Positions 1 to 7,766 of a stretch of DNA of 34,214 bases are shown here, in pieces. The notes beneath the pieces were generated by a model. That model saw nothing but the letters and a program-made list of their open reading frames with translations. It was not told the DNA's origin and searched no databases. The position numbers and the translations under genes were made by a program. Origin of the DNA: Defluviitaleaceae bacterium. Its GTDB lineage: Bacteria; Bacillota; Clostridia; Lachnospirales; WQUN01. The stretch's first letter is position 1. Each line of letters starts with the position of its first letter. The stretch is taken from positions 1 to 34,214 of the forward strand of contig WRDO01000031.1 in assembly GCA_009779755.1 (NCBI GenBank), given 5' to 3'.

Positions 1-1
1 C

Positions 2-1231
2 ATTATCAATACATTTGACTTGCAAGCGGCACTTGTACTGGCTGTTTCGGTAGGTGCCGTAGGTGTAACCGGGTTTTGGCTTCGTAATATCCCGGTGCGT
101 GTGTATATGTTCCTTCGCCGGCAGTTCACGACCACGGTTTTCATCACGACCCACCACAATGCTTTCTTTCAGCTAATGGAATGGATTGCACGGGAATACA
201 AGCATAAAAACTTCCGTGACCTTAAAATCATCGACGGACGGTGGGGGGACGATAAAGGCATTCTGACAATCGGTTACGGTCGGCATTTCATCCGTTACCG
301 TAAACAGTTTTTCTTTATCACCTTGCAAAAGGATGATGCCAACCAAACACGCGAGGATAAAGAAACCATCGCCATCACCAAGTTCGGTCGCAGCAAGAAA
401 GTTTTCGAACAGTTTCTGCTTGACATAACTTCACCGCTGCCCAATAAGAAGCTGGAAATTTATCGGATGATAAACGGAAACTATTATTGGGAGCCGATGG
501 GCAAACTCCCCCATCGTGATATGAATACTGTTTTCATCGAAGAAGAAAAATGTCAGCACTTGCTTTCCACGGTACGGGAGTTCGCTGCGAAAGAGGATTG
601 GTATAACGAACACGGTATACCGTACCAATTAGGCATACTCCTGTACGGCAAACCCGGCACGGGTAAGACATCGCTGATACGTGCGCTCGCTTCTCATTTG
701 AATTATGACATATACAACCTATCCTCTTCCAACCTGTACAAGCTGGGGGATGGCCTCGAACGCTTGCCCGACAAGGGCTGTTTGCTTGTCATTGAAGACA
801 TCGACTGCGATTCCATGGTTATGAAGCGCAAGAGCGACGAAACGGAAGCAAACAGGGAGCTGCCGAAGCAGGTAGCGATTGGTCAAGGCGATTCCGATCC
901 CGTATTGACCAACTTATCCGACATCCTCAATCTGTTGGACGGTTTAATCCTGACCCCGAAGCGAATCTTGATTATAACCACCAACTATGTTGAAAAGCTG
1001 GATCCCGCGCTCATCCGTCCGGGTCGTATCGACCTTAAACTGGAAATCGGGTACGTCGGTACGGAGATACTTGATAAGTTCTTGACATCGTTCTTCGATA
1101 GGGGTTTACCGGAATCGTCGGCTTGTACCGTCCGTGATTGCGTTACCTGTGCCGAGCTTCAGAATATGGCGTTACAGGGGTACAGCCGTGAAGAAATCCT
1201 TAACAGGGTTTTGGTTCCGGTGGAGGGGTAG
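2..1231 (+). CDS. BCS1-like AAA ATPase (5' partial)
   Basis: The reading frame is open back to the window edge, so the true start is probably upstream; a TTG at 20 is the first possible internal start. Numbering from that TTG, residues about 3-35 hold a hydrophobic segment, followed by a BCS1-N-like region. The AAA domain has Walker A GKPGTGKT (210-217), Walker B LLVIEDID (255-262), and the later motifs ITTN and LIRPGRID. This order of a membrane segment, a BCS1-specific region and an AAA core is that of mitochondrial Bcs1, which moves folded proteins across membranes. Bacterial homologues are of uncertain role. It lies upstream of a BRCT gene and about 3 kb upstream of a ubiquitin-like cassette, in the same orientation. 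The family call is firm; the function is not known. Confidence 0.85.
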   Translation: MINTFDLQAALVLAVSVGAVGVTGFWLRNIPVRVYMFLRRQFTTTVFITTHHNAFFQLMEWIAREYKHKNFRDLKIIDGRWGDDKGILTIGYGRHFIRYRKQFFFITLQKDDANQTREDKETIAITKFGRSKKVFEQFLLDITSPLPNKKLEIYRMINGNYYWEPMGKLPHRDMNTVFIEEEKCQHLLSTVREFAAKEDWYNEHGIPYQLGILLYGKPGTGKTSLIRALASHLNYDIYNLSSSNLYKLGDGLERLPDKGCLLVIEDIDCDSMVMKRKSDETEANRELPKQVAIGQGDSDPVLTNLSDILNLLDGLILTPKRILIITTNYVEKLDPALIRPGRIDLKLEIGYVGTEILDKFLTSFFDRGLPESSACTVRDCVTCAELQNMALQGYSREEILNRVLVPVEG

Positions 1232-1438
1232 GTAGTAAGCGGTTGTATAATCAAGTGCCAATGTTTTATTTGCAACTTGGGTAGACGCTTTAACCGTAGC
1301 CTTACTGACTTTGAAACCGCCGTAACCGATGGGTTCGACTTCACGCAATCAGACGGCTTCGGCGAAACCCTACACCGCAACATCCACGAATGGTTTAACA
1401 AAACCGAAAATCAAACACTTTGGAAGGAGTTACAAGAT

Positions 1439-1723
1439 ATGACTACTATTGAAAACAAAACCTCCGCTACAGCAGCGGAAACTTCGGGCAACCCCTTTAC
1501 CGGGCGTAACATCGTCGTCATGGGTAAGCTGAACCACTTCACCCGTGACAGCATCAACGCCCGTATCGAATCGCTGGGTGCGAAAGCGGGGAGCGCGGTA
1601 TCGAAGGCTACCGACTACCTCGTCGCGGGCGACAAAGCGGGGAGTAAGCTGGGCAAGGCCCAATCATTGGGCATTCCCGTTCTGTCCGAGCAACAGTTCC
1701 TACAAATGGCGGAAAGTGCGTAA
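1439..1723 (+). CDS. Small BRCT-domain protein
   Basis: This is a 94-residue protein consisting of a short polar N-terminus and one BRCT domain (about residues 19-92). Its segments resemble the BRCT at the end of NAD-dependent DNA ligase: GRNIVVMGKL, then SLGAKAGSAVSKATDYLVAG, then KLGKAQSLGIPVLSEQQF. BRCT domains bind phosphopeptides, other BRCTs or DNA ends. The ATG at 1439 is chosen because GGAAGGAG lies just upstream. The same frame is open back to a TTG at 1277, so a longer form is possible but has no good ribosome site. A strong terminator follows directly. A free-standing BRCT next to a BCS1-like ATPase is unusual; a role is inferred only. Confidence 0.8.
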   Translation: MTTIENKTSATAAETSGNPFTGRNIVVMGKLNHFTRDSINARIESLGAKAGSAVSKATDYLVAGDKAGSKLGKAQSLGIPVLSEQQFLQMAESA

Positions 1724-1733
1724 TAAATTATTT

Positions 1734-1768
1734 ATAAATAGCCGGGAACCTAGCCCCCGGCTATTTAT
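1734..1768 (+). terminator. Terminator after the BRCT gene
   Basis: A perfect 13-bp inverted repeat (1734-1746 with 1756-1768, GC-rich core GCCGGG/CCCGGC) with a 9-nt loop lies 11 nt after the BRCT stop codon. It lacks a long T run but has AT-rich flanks on both sides, so it could act in both directions. Confidence 0.75.
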
Positions 1769-2091
1769 GTATAATAAAGCAAGGTTGATGAATAGGTGGG
1801 ATCTAGTGGGGTATTGAGTGAGTAAGGTGCGAGGAAGGGATGAAGAATTACACAATGCGGATATAATCAATCATCGCTAGTTATGTTAAACAATAGCCAT
1901 AAACAAGTTGCATATTATTTTTAGCTTGTTTATAATAGCAAAAATAAGACGAGCTTTCGCTAAAATGACGAATATATGCTACATTCACATTTTCAATTGT
2001 GTAAAATAACATATAAAAAGAATGAAACACATAAAAATTATTAAATGGTTTGCTGGTGATTAGGAAAATTAATTTTAAAGCAAATCAAAAG
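1769..2091. other. AT-rich intergenic region
   Basis: About 320 nt of AT-rich DNA between the terminator and the next promoter. I see no convincing gene, RNA or repeat in it. Confidence 0.5.
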
Positions 2092-2120
2092 TTGACATTA
2101 TGTTTCATTTACCTTACACT
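2092..2120 (+). promoter_or_regulatory. Sigma-A type promoter
   Basis: A perfect -35 box TTGACA (2092-2097) is followed after 17 nt by TACACT (2115-2120). It would drive the ART-like / unknown / metalloprotease operon with a leader of about 80 nt. Confidence 0.7.
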
Positions 2121-2205
2121 CCTCCTCGTTTTCTAATCGACAACAAAAATCGACGGATTCCGTGCCCTTATAGGGTACGTACCTGAGCAGGAGTGTATAT
2201 AACAA
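2116..2205 (+). promoter_or_regulatory. 5' leader with possible SD sequestration
   Basis: ACACTCCT at 2116-2123 is the exact complement of AGGAGTGT at 2189-2196, which contains the Shine-Dalgarno sequence of the gene at 2206. The ACTCCTCCT stretch is strongly anti-SD. Between them is a small hairpin (CCCTTATAGGG). If transcription starts within or before 2116-2123, translation of the first gene could be masked. This is an inference from sequence only. Confidence 0.4.
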
Positions 2206-2751
2206 ATGGCAAACTTATATGATGGCTACCATGGTATAAATAATGAAACCGCAGAAAAAATAACAAGTAACCAAACTGGTTTTACCTATGAAGAATTTGC
2301 ATGGAAACCCATTCATGTGGGTATGCAAATGGGGCATGGAATTTATTTTTTTATACATGATTTGCCAAATGACGACCCTGTAAAATTTTCATTGGGTTAT
2401 GCGAGTGAAACATCAAATATAGATGTGGATAATTTTGACAAGGATGTGTTAAATGTACAAATAAATTACGAAATAAGCGATATATTGGACTTGAATACTG
2501 ATGATGGGCAACGATATATGGAAGAATATGAAAGATATAGCCGTGAGTTGAACAAAACATATGGGTACACAGAATTACCACCCGATCATTTCGATAAATT
2601 GGTTCGATGGTGTATAGGTCAAACCCGCTATAAGCTTTTTAGCAAACGGTTTCGTGGCGGTGCAAGAGTAAACAACGGGGAATGTGGATTGGTATGCTTG
2701 ACAAATTACGATATAATCGATAAGACATCATTAAAAACTATAAAGGGGTAG
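2206..2751 (+). CDS. ADP-ribosyltransferase-like protein (putative toxin)
   Basis: This 181-residue protein opens with LYDGYHGINNETAEKI (residues 4-19) and then has GHGIYFF (43-49). That spacing, H-G, a helix, then G-x-G-I-Y-F, is typical of PARP/ART-fold enzymes that bind NAD with a His and a Tyr. Candidate NAD-contacting residues are H9 and Y47; a catalytic Glu cannot be assigned with confidence. It is the first gene of a tight three-gene operon whose last gene encodes an ImmA/IrrE-type metalloprotease, a setting that fits a toxin-antitoxin or phage-defence unit. The long leader could restrain its translation. An alternative is a DUF3990-like protein of the same fold. Confidence 0.5.
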   Translation: MANLYDGYHGINNETAEKITSNQTGFTYEEFAWKPIHVGMQMGHGIYFFIHDLPNDDPVKFSLGYASETSNIDVDNFDKDVLNVQINYEISDILDLNTDDGQRYMEEYERYSRELNKTYGYTELPPDHFDKLVRWCIGQTRYKLFSKRFRGGARVNNGECGLVCLTNYDIIDKTSLKTIKG

Positions 2752-2757
2752 TCCGAC

Positions 2758-3180
2758 ATGGATAAATTCCAATCAGAATGGGCTAGCATTAAAGCTGATT
2801 TGGACAAAGCCTTCAGTAATATGCCGAAGGAAGACTACCAAAGGCGTTTAGGCGATATTATCAAGGGTGAATACGACTACCTCTTTTTTTTCGACGAGGA
2901 TAAGTTAAAGTTTTTAGACGCGTTTCTTTCCCCGCGCATTATTAAAAACAAGCAGATATTAGAATCAATTGTTTCTGCGTATGCAGAATACGAAACTGGA
3001 AAGCCATCCAATTTTAGGCAAACATATTGCTTTCTAAAAGATTATAGTAAAGTCCGTCACAGTATGCATATCAAGGCGTCTAACGACCCGCCTGACAGCA
3101 CAATGGAACAAAGGGAACATGATAATTATTATACCATGCTTTCTCTGTTATATGCTGAAATTACTGAGGGAAAGGAATGA
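2758..3180 (+). CDS. Hypothetical protein of the ART-like operon
   Basis: A 140-residue acidic, mostly helical protein with no motif I recognise. It starts 7 nt after the ART-like gene with GGGG upstream, and its TGA overlaps the ATG of the metalloprotease gene (ATGA). Such tight coupling between a putative toxin and a metalloprotease suggests an antitoxin, adaptor or regulator, but nothing in the sequence proves it. Confidence 0.6.
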   Translation: MDKFQSEWASIKADLDKAFSNMPKEDYQRRLGDIIKGEYDYLFFFDEDKLKFLDAFLSPRIIKNKQILESIVSAYAEYETGKPSNFRQTYCFLKDYSKVRHSMHIKASNDPPDSTMEQREHDNYYTMLSLLYAEITEGKE

Positions 3181-3797
3181 ACGGCGATGTGGGAGCCGGA
3201 CCTAACCGGCAAATTATTATGGATTTAGCTTTAAAAATAGCCGAAGAATCGAAGTTGTACCAGTTAACACGAGTGGTTTTTGCATTACAAGACATGGTAA
3301 ATTCACAAGTGGATATAAATCTAGAAAGCAATAATTCAAAGGATCCAGTAATAATTGATGAATTTGTCGAAGAATTAACAGGGTTGGCTGAAAAGAACAA
3401 GATGAAAAATAATGACTTTTCGAATTTGATTGCAAAAACCAAAAATTTTTTAAGCGAATTTCATTACAACCAAAAAAAAGTTCGTATCCAACTGGAATAT
3501 GTAGAAGAAATCAATGAAAAGGCTTCAAGAGTAGTAAAAAGAGGTAATGTCTATTATATTTGTTTACCAAAAAAACTTATTGACCAAGTAAAAATGTATG
3601 CAAAAGAAGGAAATTTTAAAAATGAGGCTTTAGAAAAGCTCAGAGAATTATTAGGGCATGAAATAGGGCATTTAGCATTGCACTTTGGATTGCTTAACGT
3701 TAAAGGTTATGTTTTACCAGACTATCCTTTTGGGGTTGAATATGAATGCGAAGCAAACCACTTTTCTAAAATTTTAATTGATTCGTTGAATCAATAA
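3177..3797 (+). CDS. ImmA/IrrE-like zinc metallopeptidase
   Basis: A 206-residue protein whose C-terminal part carries the zincin motif HEIGH (161-165), followed by HLALHFGLL and, further on, YECEANHF (from 189), where an acidic residue supplies the third ligand. This arrangement is characteristic of the ImmA/IrrE peptidases, which cleave repressors or antitoxins, often after DNA damage or phage infection. The first 130 residues are charged and helical, with no helix-turn-helix that I can see. It overlaps the preceding gene by 4 nt and is followed by a terminator, so it closes the operon. A role in releasing or destroying a partner of the ART-like protein is inferred. Confidence 0.75.
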   Translation: MNGDVGAGPNRQIIMDLALKIAEESKLYQLTRVVFALQDMVNSQVDINLESNNSKDPVIIDEFVEELTGLAEKNKMKNNDFSNLIAKTKNFLSEFHYNQKKVRIQLEYVEEINEKASRVVKRGNVYYICLPKKLIDQVKMYAKEGNFKNEALEKLRELLGHEIGHLALHFGLLNVKGYVLPDYPFGVEYECEANHFSKILIDSLNQ

Positions 3798-3835
3798 CAT
3801 ATCCATCATCTATTAGTTATAAAGAAATTAATATA

Positions 3836-3868
3836 AACCGTTGCAATTCAAATCGCATCGGTTTTTTT
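3836..3868 (+). terminator. Rho-independent terminator
   Basis: AACCG (3836-3840) pairs with CGGTT (3859-3863), with an inner GC pairing, and seven T residues follow. It ends the ART-like operon. Confidence 0.7.
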
Positions 3869-3947
3869 ATTCCGTACATCCACACCTCCTGATTACACAT
3901 TCTCTATACAGATGGAGCGTTCCGGACGCACCATAAATAAATCATTC

Positions 3948-3960
3948 AGGAGGAACTCCT
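3948..3960 (+). promoter_or_regulatory. Self-complementary Shine-Dalgarno
   Basis: AGGAGGAACTCCT sits directly before the ATG at 3961. AGGAG can pair with CTCCT over a GAA loop, so the ribosome site can fold on itself. A similar GGGG-GAAC-CCCC element precedes the E2-like gene (about 4764-4776). Confidence 0.4.
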
Positions 3961-4350
3961 ATGTCAAAGGTAACAATCGCAGGCAGCAGCTACGTCATCA
4001 CATCGACGGTGACGATGGCGGACTTGGAAACGGTCAGGAAATACCGTCCCGCCGCATTAGCCCTCGCCGACCCGGAAACGAAAGAAACGTTGTTCAAGGT
4101 AGGCATCGGCACCAACGGTATGACCGACTACGGCGTAAGCTTCGGCGGGGTGTCCAACGATACCGAAAAGCTGGCGACGGCGACGCTGCCCATCCCGTCC
4201 GATGTCGAGGACGCGAAGGAATACGTTATGGACAAAGCCGGGCTTGCGCTGACGAACCTGAACAAGGTCGAAGCCAACATCACGGCGGCACTTGCCGAAA
4301 TCCGCACCGAACGGTCCGCTCTCGCGGAAAACATCACGGTTATCCTGTAA
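3961..4350 (+). CDS. Hypothetical protein upstream of the Ub-like cassette
   Basis: A 129-residue protein not recognised as any family. The N-terminus is strand-rich (KVTIAGSSYVITSTVTM), the middle contains GIGTNGMTDYGVSFGGV, and the last 45 residues are a long amphipathic helix (from about LALTNLNKVEANITAALAEI onward). The start is supported by AGGAGG 7 nt upstream. It lies 115 nt before the Ub-like gene in the same orientation and shares its higher GC content, so it probably belongs to the cassette, perhaps as a substrate or adaptor (inference). Confidence 0.6.
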   Translation: MSKVTIAGSSYVITSTVTMADLETVRKYRPAALALADPETKETLFKVGIGTNGMTDYGVSFGGVSNDTEKLATATLPIPSDVEDAKEYVMDKAGLALTNLNKVEANITAALAEIRTERSALAENITVIL

Positions 4351-4360
4351 CCGGAAACCG

Positions 4361-4433
4361 AACACAAGCACCAAGTACAAACACCAAGAACAAACACCCA
4401 ACACAAACACAGGGGGCTGAGTTATCGGCCCCC
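4361..4433 (+). terminator. G-poor CA-rich spacer followed by a hairpin
   Basis: From 4361 to about 4409 the top strand is almost only A and C, with loose repeats of the ACAAACACC type. It is followed by the hairpin AGGGGGC / GCCCCCT (about 4410-4433), with a weak T stretch after it. This could be an attenuator that lets the upstream gene be made in excess over the downstream cassette; the C-rich, unstructured RNA would also suit a Rho-loading site. Confidence 0.45.
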
Positions 4434-4465
4434 TGCCATTTTACCCACCCAAAGGAGAACATACC

Positions 4466-4696
4466 ATGATTAAAGTTACGATGGGAAACAACGTAAAACG
4501 CAGCGACGAAATCCTGGACAGGAACACGACCCTGCGTGAAGCGTTGGACAACGCGGGTATTGACTACACCCGCGGCATCATGAACCTCGACGGATCGACC
4601 CTCAACCCCGGCGACCTGGACAAGACCTTCGCCGATTTCGGGATAACCGAAAAGTGTTATCTGCTTAACGTGGTTAAGGCCGATAACGCTGCATAA
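4466..4696 (+). CDS. Ubiquitin-like protein (Prok_Ub / PRTRC-C type)
   Basis: A 76-residue protein with the size and pattern of a beta-grasp fold: an N-terminal strand (IKVTMGNNV), a helix (TLREALDNAGI), the LDGSTLNPGDLDKTFADFGI segment typical of ubiquitin-like proteins, and a final strand (KCYLLNVVKA). The C-terminus is KADNAA, with no Gly-Gly, so activation would need a different C-terminal chemistry or a non-covalent role. AAAGGAG lies upstream. It is the first of four genes, followed by E2-like, JAMM and E1-like genes, an order seen in PRTRC-like and other bacterial ubiquitin-like cassettes. The family call rests mainly on size, pattern and this context. Confidence 0.65.
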   Translation: MIKVTMGNNVKRSDEILDRNTTLREALDNAGIDYTRGIMNLDGSTLNPGDLDKTFADFGITEKCYLLNVVKADNAA

Positions 4697-4720
4697 CAAA
4701 GAAGACGCGATTCGTTAATG

Positions 4721-4746
4721 GGGTAGTAGGCGTATACCTGCTGCCC
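4721..4746 (+). terminator. Intercistronic hairpin
   Basis: GGGTAGTAGG (4721-4730) pairs over 10 bp (two wobbles) with CCTGCTGCCC (4737-4746), followed shortly by ATTTTTATAT. It may be a leaky terminator or processing site between the Ub-like and E2-like genes, again favouring more of the small protein. Confidence 0.5.
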
Positions 4747-4780
4747 TGACATTTTTATATGAAAGGGGGAACCCCCAACG

Positions 4781-6232
4781 ATGTTTACCAAAGGAATCTA
4801 CGATACGACCTTAACTTCCGCTGCCGCTGACAAGCTGTTTGCCAACATAACCGATTCGAATACCCCGGACAAATCCTTCCTTGCTACGTTGCGGGCACTC
4901 CTTCACAAACGTTTACCTCAACATGAATCTGTCCGGCTTACATGCAGCGCGATTCATCGTTCCGGTCAGGAAGTATTCTGCGCAACCAACTCCGAGCGTA
5001 TGGGTTGGTTTCTGATTGACGTGGCACACAATCCATTATCGTCATCGGAGCACACCCTTCATATCGTATATACGACCCAATCCGATGCCGGAGATAAAAT
5101 GCTGGAAACGGTAAAGGCAAACGCGGGTACGGGTAAGCGATACCTAAGCAGCTTCACCCGGCGGGATGACCTTCATGTGTTCTATGCCCGTAAAGCAAAG
5201 ACCCTGTTCTATACCAACTATGAAGGCAAAAACACCGTCATCTTTACGGATAAGCTGGAACTAAAGCACTTCCATGTCCTACAGATGATGATTGCCAAGT
5301 ACCTGCCGTCCTTGTTTGCCGATACCCCTTTAACCGGACCCGAAACCGTGCTGCTCAAAAGCACCGGTAACAAAGCCGCCGTTGAATACGAAACGCTTAT
5401 CGAAGGCTTCACGAAAGACCTTGATATACGGAAGGAATTAATCCGTATCAAGCTGACAGACTTTGAAACGGTGTTCGAACGGAAGCGCGCGGATGAGATT
5501 CGGGAGGAAATAGAACATTGGCGGGGGGTATATGAAACACACCTGACCTCCCTGCGTGATGTAAATAACAAAATCAACGAAAACCAATACATGCTGGCGG
5601 GTTTGGAAAGCGTAATCAACGACCGCTCCAAGGATTCCGCGTTGATGGAGTATTTCATGTGTAACAAGAACCTCTCCATCGTCAGCGTAACCGGTACGAC
5701 GATATCCTTCATCACCCACGGTTACGCGGATGTATATGACGAGGATGCTTTCGAGATTTATGTAGCGAAGCACGGCGGTTATATGTACGCGAACCTTCAC
5801 CACACCGTATCGAAGCTCCAAATGGAAAAGCTGTACCGAGCTATCTTCTCAGAGGGCAGGTACAAGCTGAGGATGTGCGCGGCATACAAGGCTGATATAC
5901 GCAGCGGCTTATGGGCTGTGCCACACTTCACGTTTCCAAACGAGAGCCGGACTTATATACCCAACCCCCACATCCAAAGAAACGGCTGTGTCGGAAGCTA
6001 CGCAGGGTTCTTCCAAGAGTACATGCGCAAAGGCGATTATGTCGGTGCCATTGAACAGGCATCGGTATCCGGACGGAACCTGAACTTCCACGATTCAACG
6101 GTGATGGCGCACTTCGCCGAAACCTTGTCACACTCGACGATCTCATGTATCGAAGCACCGGGCGGGGTTTTACTTACACCCAAGGAAGCCATCAAAAGAT
6201 TGGAAAGGGGTGCGGTATGCCCAGACCTATAA
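4781..6232 (+). CDS. E2-like (UBC-fold) protein with N-terminal extension
   Basis: A 483-residue protein. Residues 1-210 form a domain I do not recognise, 215-285 are charged and probably coiled-coil, and the last 180 residues contain an E2-like core. The core shows HFTFPNESRTYIPNPHIQRN followed by GCVGS, so a PNPH motif precedes Cys403 by six residues. This matches the H-P-N/H plus catalytic Cys layout of prokaryotic E2 families, including the one in PRTRC cassettes (protein B). C403 is the candidate thioester cysteine. It sits between the Ub-like gene and the JAMM gene, overlapping the latter by 16 nt. At 483 residues it is about twice the length usual for PRTRC-B. Confidence 0.65.
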   Translation: MFTKGIYDTTLTSAAADKLFANITDSNTPDKSFLATLRALLHKRLPQHESVRLTCSAIHRSGQEVFCATNSERMGWFLIDVAHNPLSSSEHTLHIVYTTQSDAGDKMLETVKANAGTGKRYLSSFTRRDDLHVFYARKAKTLFYTNYEGKNTVIFTDKLELKHFHVLQMMIAKYLPSLFADTPLTGPETVLLKSTGNKAAVEYETLIEGFTKDLDIRKELIRIKLTDFETVFERKRADEIREEIEHWRGVYETHLTSLRDVNNKINENQYMLAGLESVINDRSKDSALMEYFMCNKNLSIVSVTGTTISFITHGYADVYDEDAFEIYVAKHGGYMYANLHHTVSKLQMEKLYRAIFSEGRYKLRMCAAYKADIRSGLWAVPHFTFPNESRTYIPNPHIQRNGCVGSYAGFFQEYMRKGDYVGAIEQASVSGRNLNFHDSTVMAHFAETLSHSTISCIEAPGGVLLTPKEAIKRLERGAVCPDL

Positions 6233-7053
6233 CCATGACTGAGAAGATGAAACGGAAAGCACGCAAGGATTTTTCCGTTATGCTCGATGAGGTAAAGATG
6301 ACGGACGGCAAACTCAATTACACCATGCGTTATGAATATAAAGATGCCGTTGCTATCGTATGGCTCACACCGGAGGCGTACCGTAAAACCCTTGCGCTGG
6401 TAACGGGGTTCTCAAGTGAAGTCGCGTGGCATGGCACCGTCACCCGTTCCGCCAACAACGAGTTCATCGTCGAAGACATACTCGTATACCCGCAGGAAGT
6501 CACCGGCAGCACGGTCAGCACCGATCAAGCGGCTTACACCCGGTGGCTGTACGAACAGGATGAGGAAACCTTCAACCGTATACGGATGCAGGGACATTCG
6601 CACGTCAATATGGGTGTGAACCCTTCCGGTGTGGACAACCAACACAGAGCGCAGATCCTCGCGCAGTTGGAATCGGATATGTTTTATGTCTTCATGGTAT
6701 GGAACAAATCCTTGCACGTTCATACGCTTATCTACGACATGGCGCGGAACGTCTTGTACGAGGACGACGACATCGAAGTGAAGCTGTTCGGTGATGAAGG
6801 GATGGACGTGTTCCTGGCTGATGCGAAGGAAAAAGTACAGAAAGCGGGATGCAGGAAGGATACGACCGGTGTGAAAAGCCGGGCTACGGAGCCGAGCAGA
6901 TTACGAAGTAATCGACCGAGTCACATCCCCGAACGGCTTGAAGCGGCAAGTGAATACCCCGGAACGGCAATCGACCCCGCGGACTTTGATGATTTTTATC
7001 ACTACGGTATGTATGATCCGTATGACTTGGGAGGGCCTGCATGGACACGTTAA
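6217..7053 (+). CDS. JAMM/JAB (Mov34/MPN) metallopeptidase
   Basis: A 278-residue protein with a complete JAMM zinc motif: upstream Glu68 (SSEVAW), H127-S-H129, seven residues, S137-G-V-D140. All ligands are present, so it should be an active deubiquitinase-like enzyme that trims the Ub-like protein or removes it from targets. The last 70 residues are low-complexity and end in many Asp and Tyr. The ATG at 6217 is chosen over an open frame from 6145 because GGAAAGGGG lies just upstream and gives the usual short overlap with the E2 gene. It overlaps the E1-like gene by 13 nt. It corresponds to protein A of PRTRC cassettes. Confidence 0.85.
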   Translation: MPRPITMTEKMKRKARKDFSVMLDEVKMTDGKLNYTMRYEYKDAVAIVWLTPEAYRKTLALVTGFSSEVAWHGTVTRSANNEFIVEDILVYPQEVTGSTVSTDQAAYTRWLYEQDEETFNRIRMQGHSHVNMGVNPSGVDNQHRAQILAQLESDMFYVFMVWNKSLHVHTLIYDMARNVLYEDDDIEVKLFGDEGMDVFLADAKEKVQKAGCRKDTTGVKSRATEPSRLRSNRPSHIPERLEAASEYPGTAIDPADFDDFYHYGMYDPYDLGGPAWTR

Positions 7054-7721
7054 ACCTTGCGAAGAGCTACGATTTCTTCAAACCGGAAAGGGTGAAGGAA
7101 CGCATTCACATCATCGGATGCGGGTCGGTGGGGTCTACCGTGGCGGAGCTGCTCGTACGCTTCGGGCTGACGAAGCTGACCCTGTATGATTTCGACCGGG
7201 TTGAGCCGCATAACCTCGCCAACCAACTGTTCCGGCAATCACATGTCAGTATGACGAAGGTGGATGTCTTAACCGATATGTTGCGTGAAATAAATCCGGT
7301 CATCAAAGACTTTATCCGAATTGAACCCGAAGGATACACGGGACAACGGTTATCCGGCTACGTGTTCCTGTGCGTGGACAACATTGAACTGCGGAAGGAC
7401 ATCGCAACAGCCAATAAAAACAATCAGTACATCAAAGCTATGTTTGACTTCCGTACCCGGCTGACCGACGCGCAGCACTACGCGGCGGATTGGGCGAACA
7501 TGAAGATGGTGGATGATTTCATCCGTTCCATGAATTTCACCCACGAAGAAGCCGCCGAAGAAACCCCCGTGTCCGCGTGTAATGTCACCCTGTCCGTCGC
7601 GCCGACGGTAAGGGTTATCTGCGCTTTGGGCGTAACCAATTTCATCAACCACACCAAGGGGGAGGCCCTGAAGAAGTTTATCCAAATGGATGCCTTCGGC
7701 TTCACGCTGGACGCCTTTTGA
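7041..7721 (+). CDS. ThiF/E1-like adenylyltransferase
   Basis: A 226-residue protein with the E1/ThiF Rossmann signature: GCGSVGS (26-32), then LYDFDRVEPHNLANQ (48-62), the ATP-contacting D-x-D...N-L-x-x-Q motif. Cys180 in PVSACNVT is the candidate catalytic cysteine. The enzyme would adenylate, and perhaps thioesterify, the C-terminus of the Ub-like protein and hand it to the E2-like protein. GGGAGGG precedes the start inside the JAMM gene, so the two are translationally coupled. It is the last protein gene of the cassette; retron-like RNA unit A starts 46 nt after its stop with no clear terminator between, so co-transcription is possible. Confidence 0.85.
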   Translation: MDTLNLAKSYDFFKPERVKERIHIIGCGSVGSTVAELLVRFGLTKLTLYDFDRVEPHNLANQLFRQSHVSMTKVDVLTDMLREINPVIKDFIRIEPEGYTGQRLSGYVFLCVDNIELRKDIATANKNNQYIKAMFDFRTRLTDAQHYAADWANMKMVDDFIRSMNFTHEEAAEETPVSACNVTLSVAPTVRVICALGVTNFINHTKGEALKKFIQMDAFGFTLDAF

Positions 7722-7728
7722 AATGCTC

Positions 7729-7759
7729 ATTCGTAGGGATCATCAATAATCCTGCGAAT
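7729..7759 (+). other. Hairpin between E1-like gene and RNA unit A
   Basis: ATTCGTAGGG (7729-7738) pairs with the ten bases at 7750-7759 (ending CCTGCGAAT) over 10 bp including wobbles. No T run follows, so it looks more like a processing or boundary structure than a terminator. Confidence 0.45.
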
Positions 7760-7766
7760 AATTAAC

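Noticed and set aside
1277..1438. N-terminal extension of the BRCT protein from a TTG
   Set aside because: The frame is open, but the strong ribosome site lies directly before the ATG at 1439.
3912..4469. Arg-rich open frame of 185 codons on the plus strand
   Set aside because: It overlaps the 129-residue gene and has a low-complexity, shadow-like composition; the overlapping frame has the better ribosome site.
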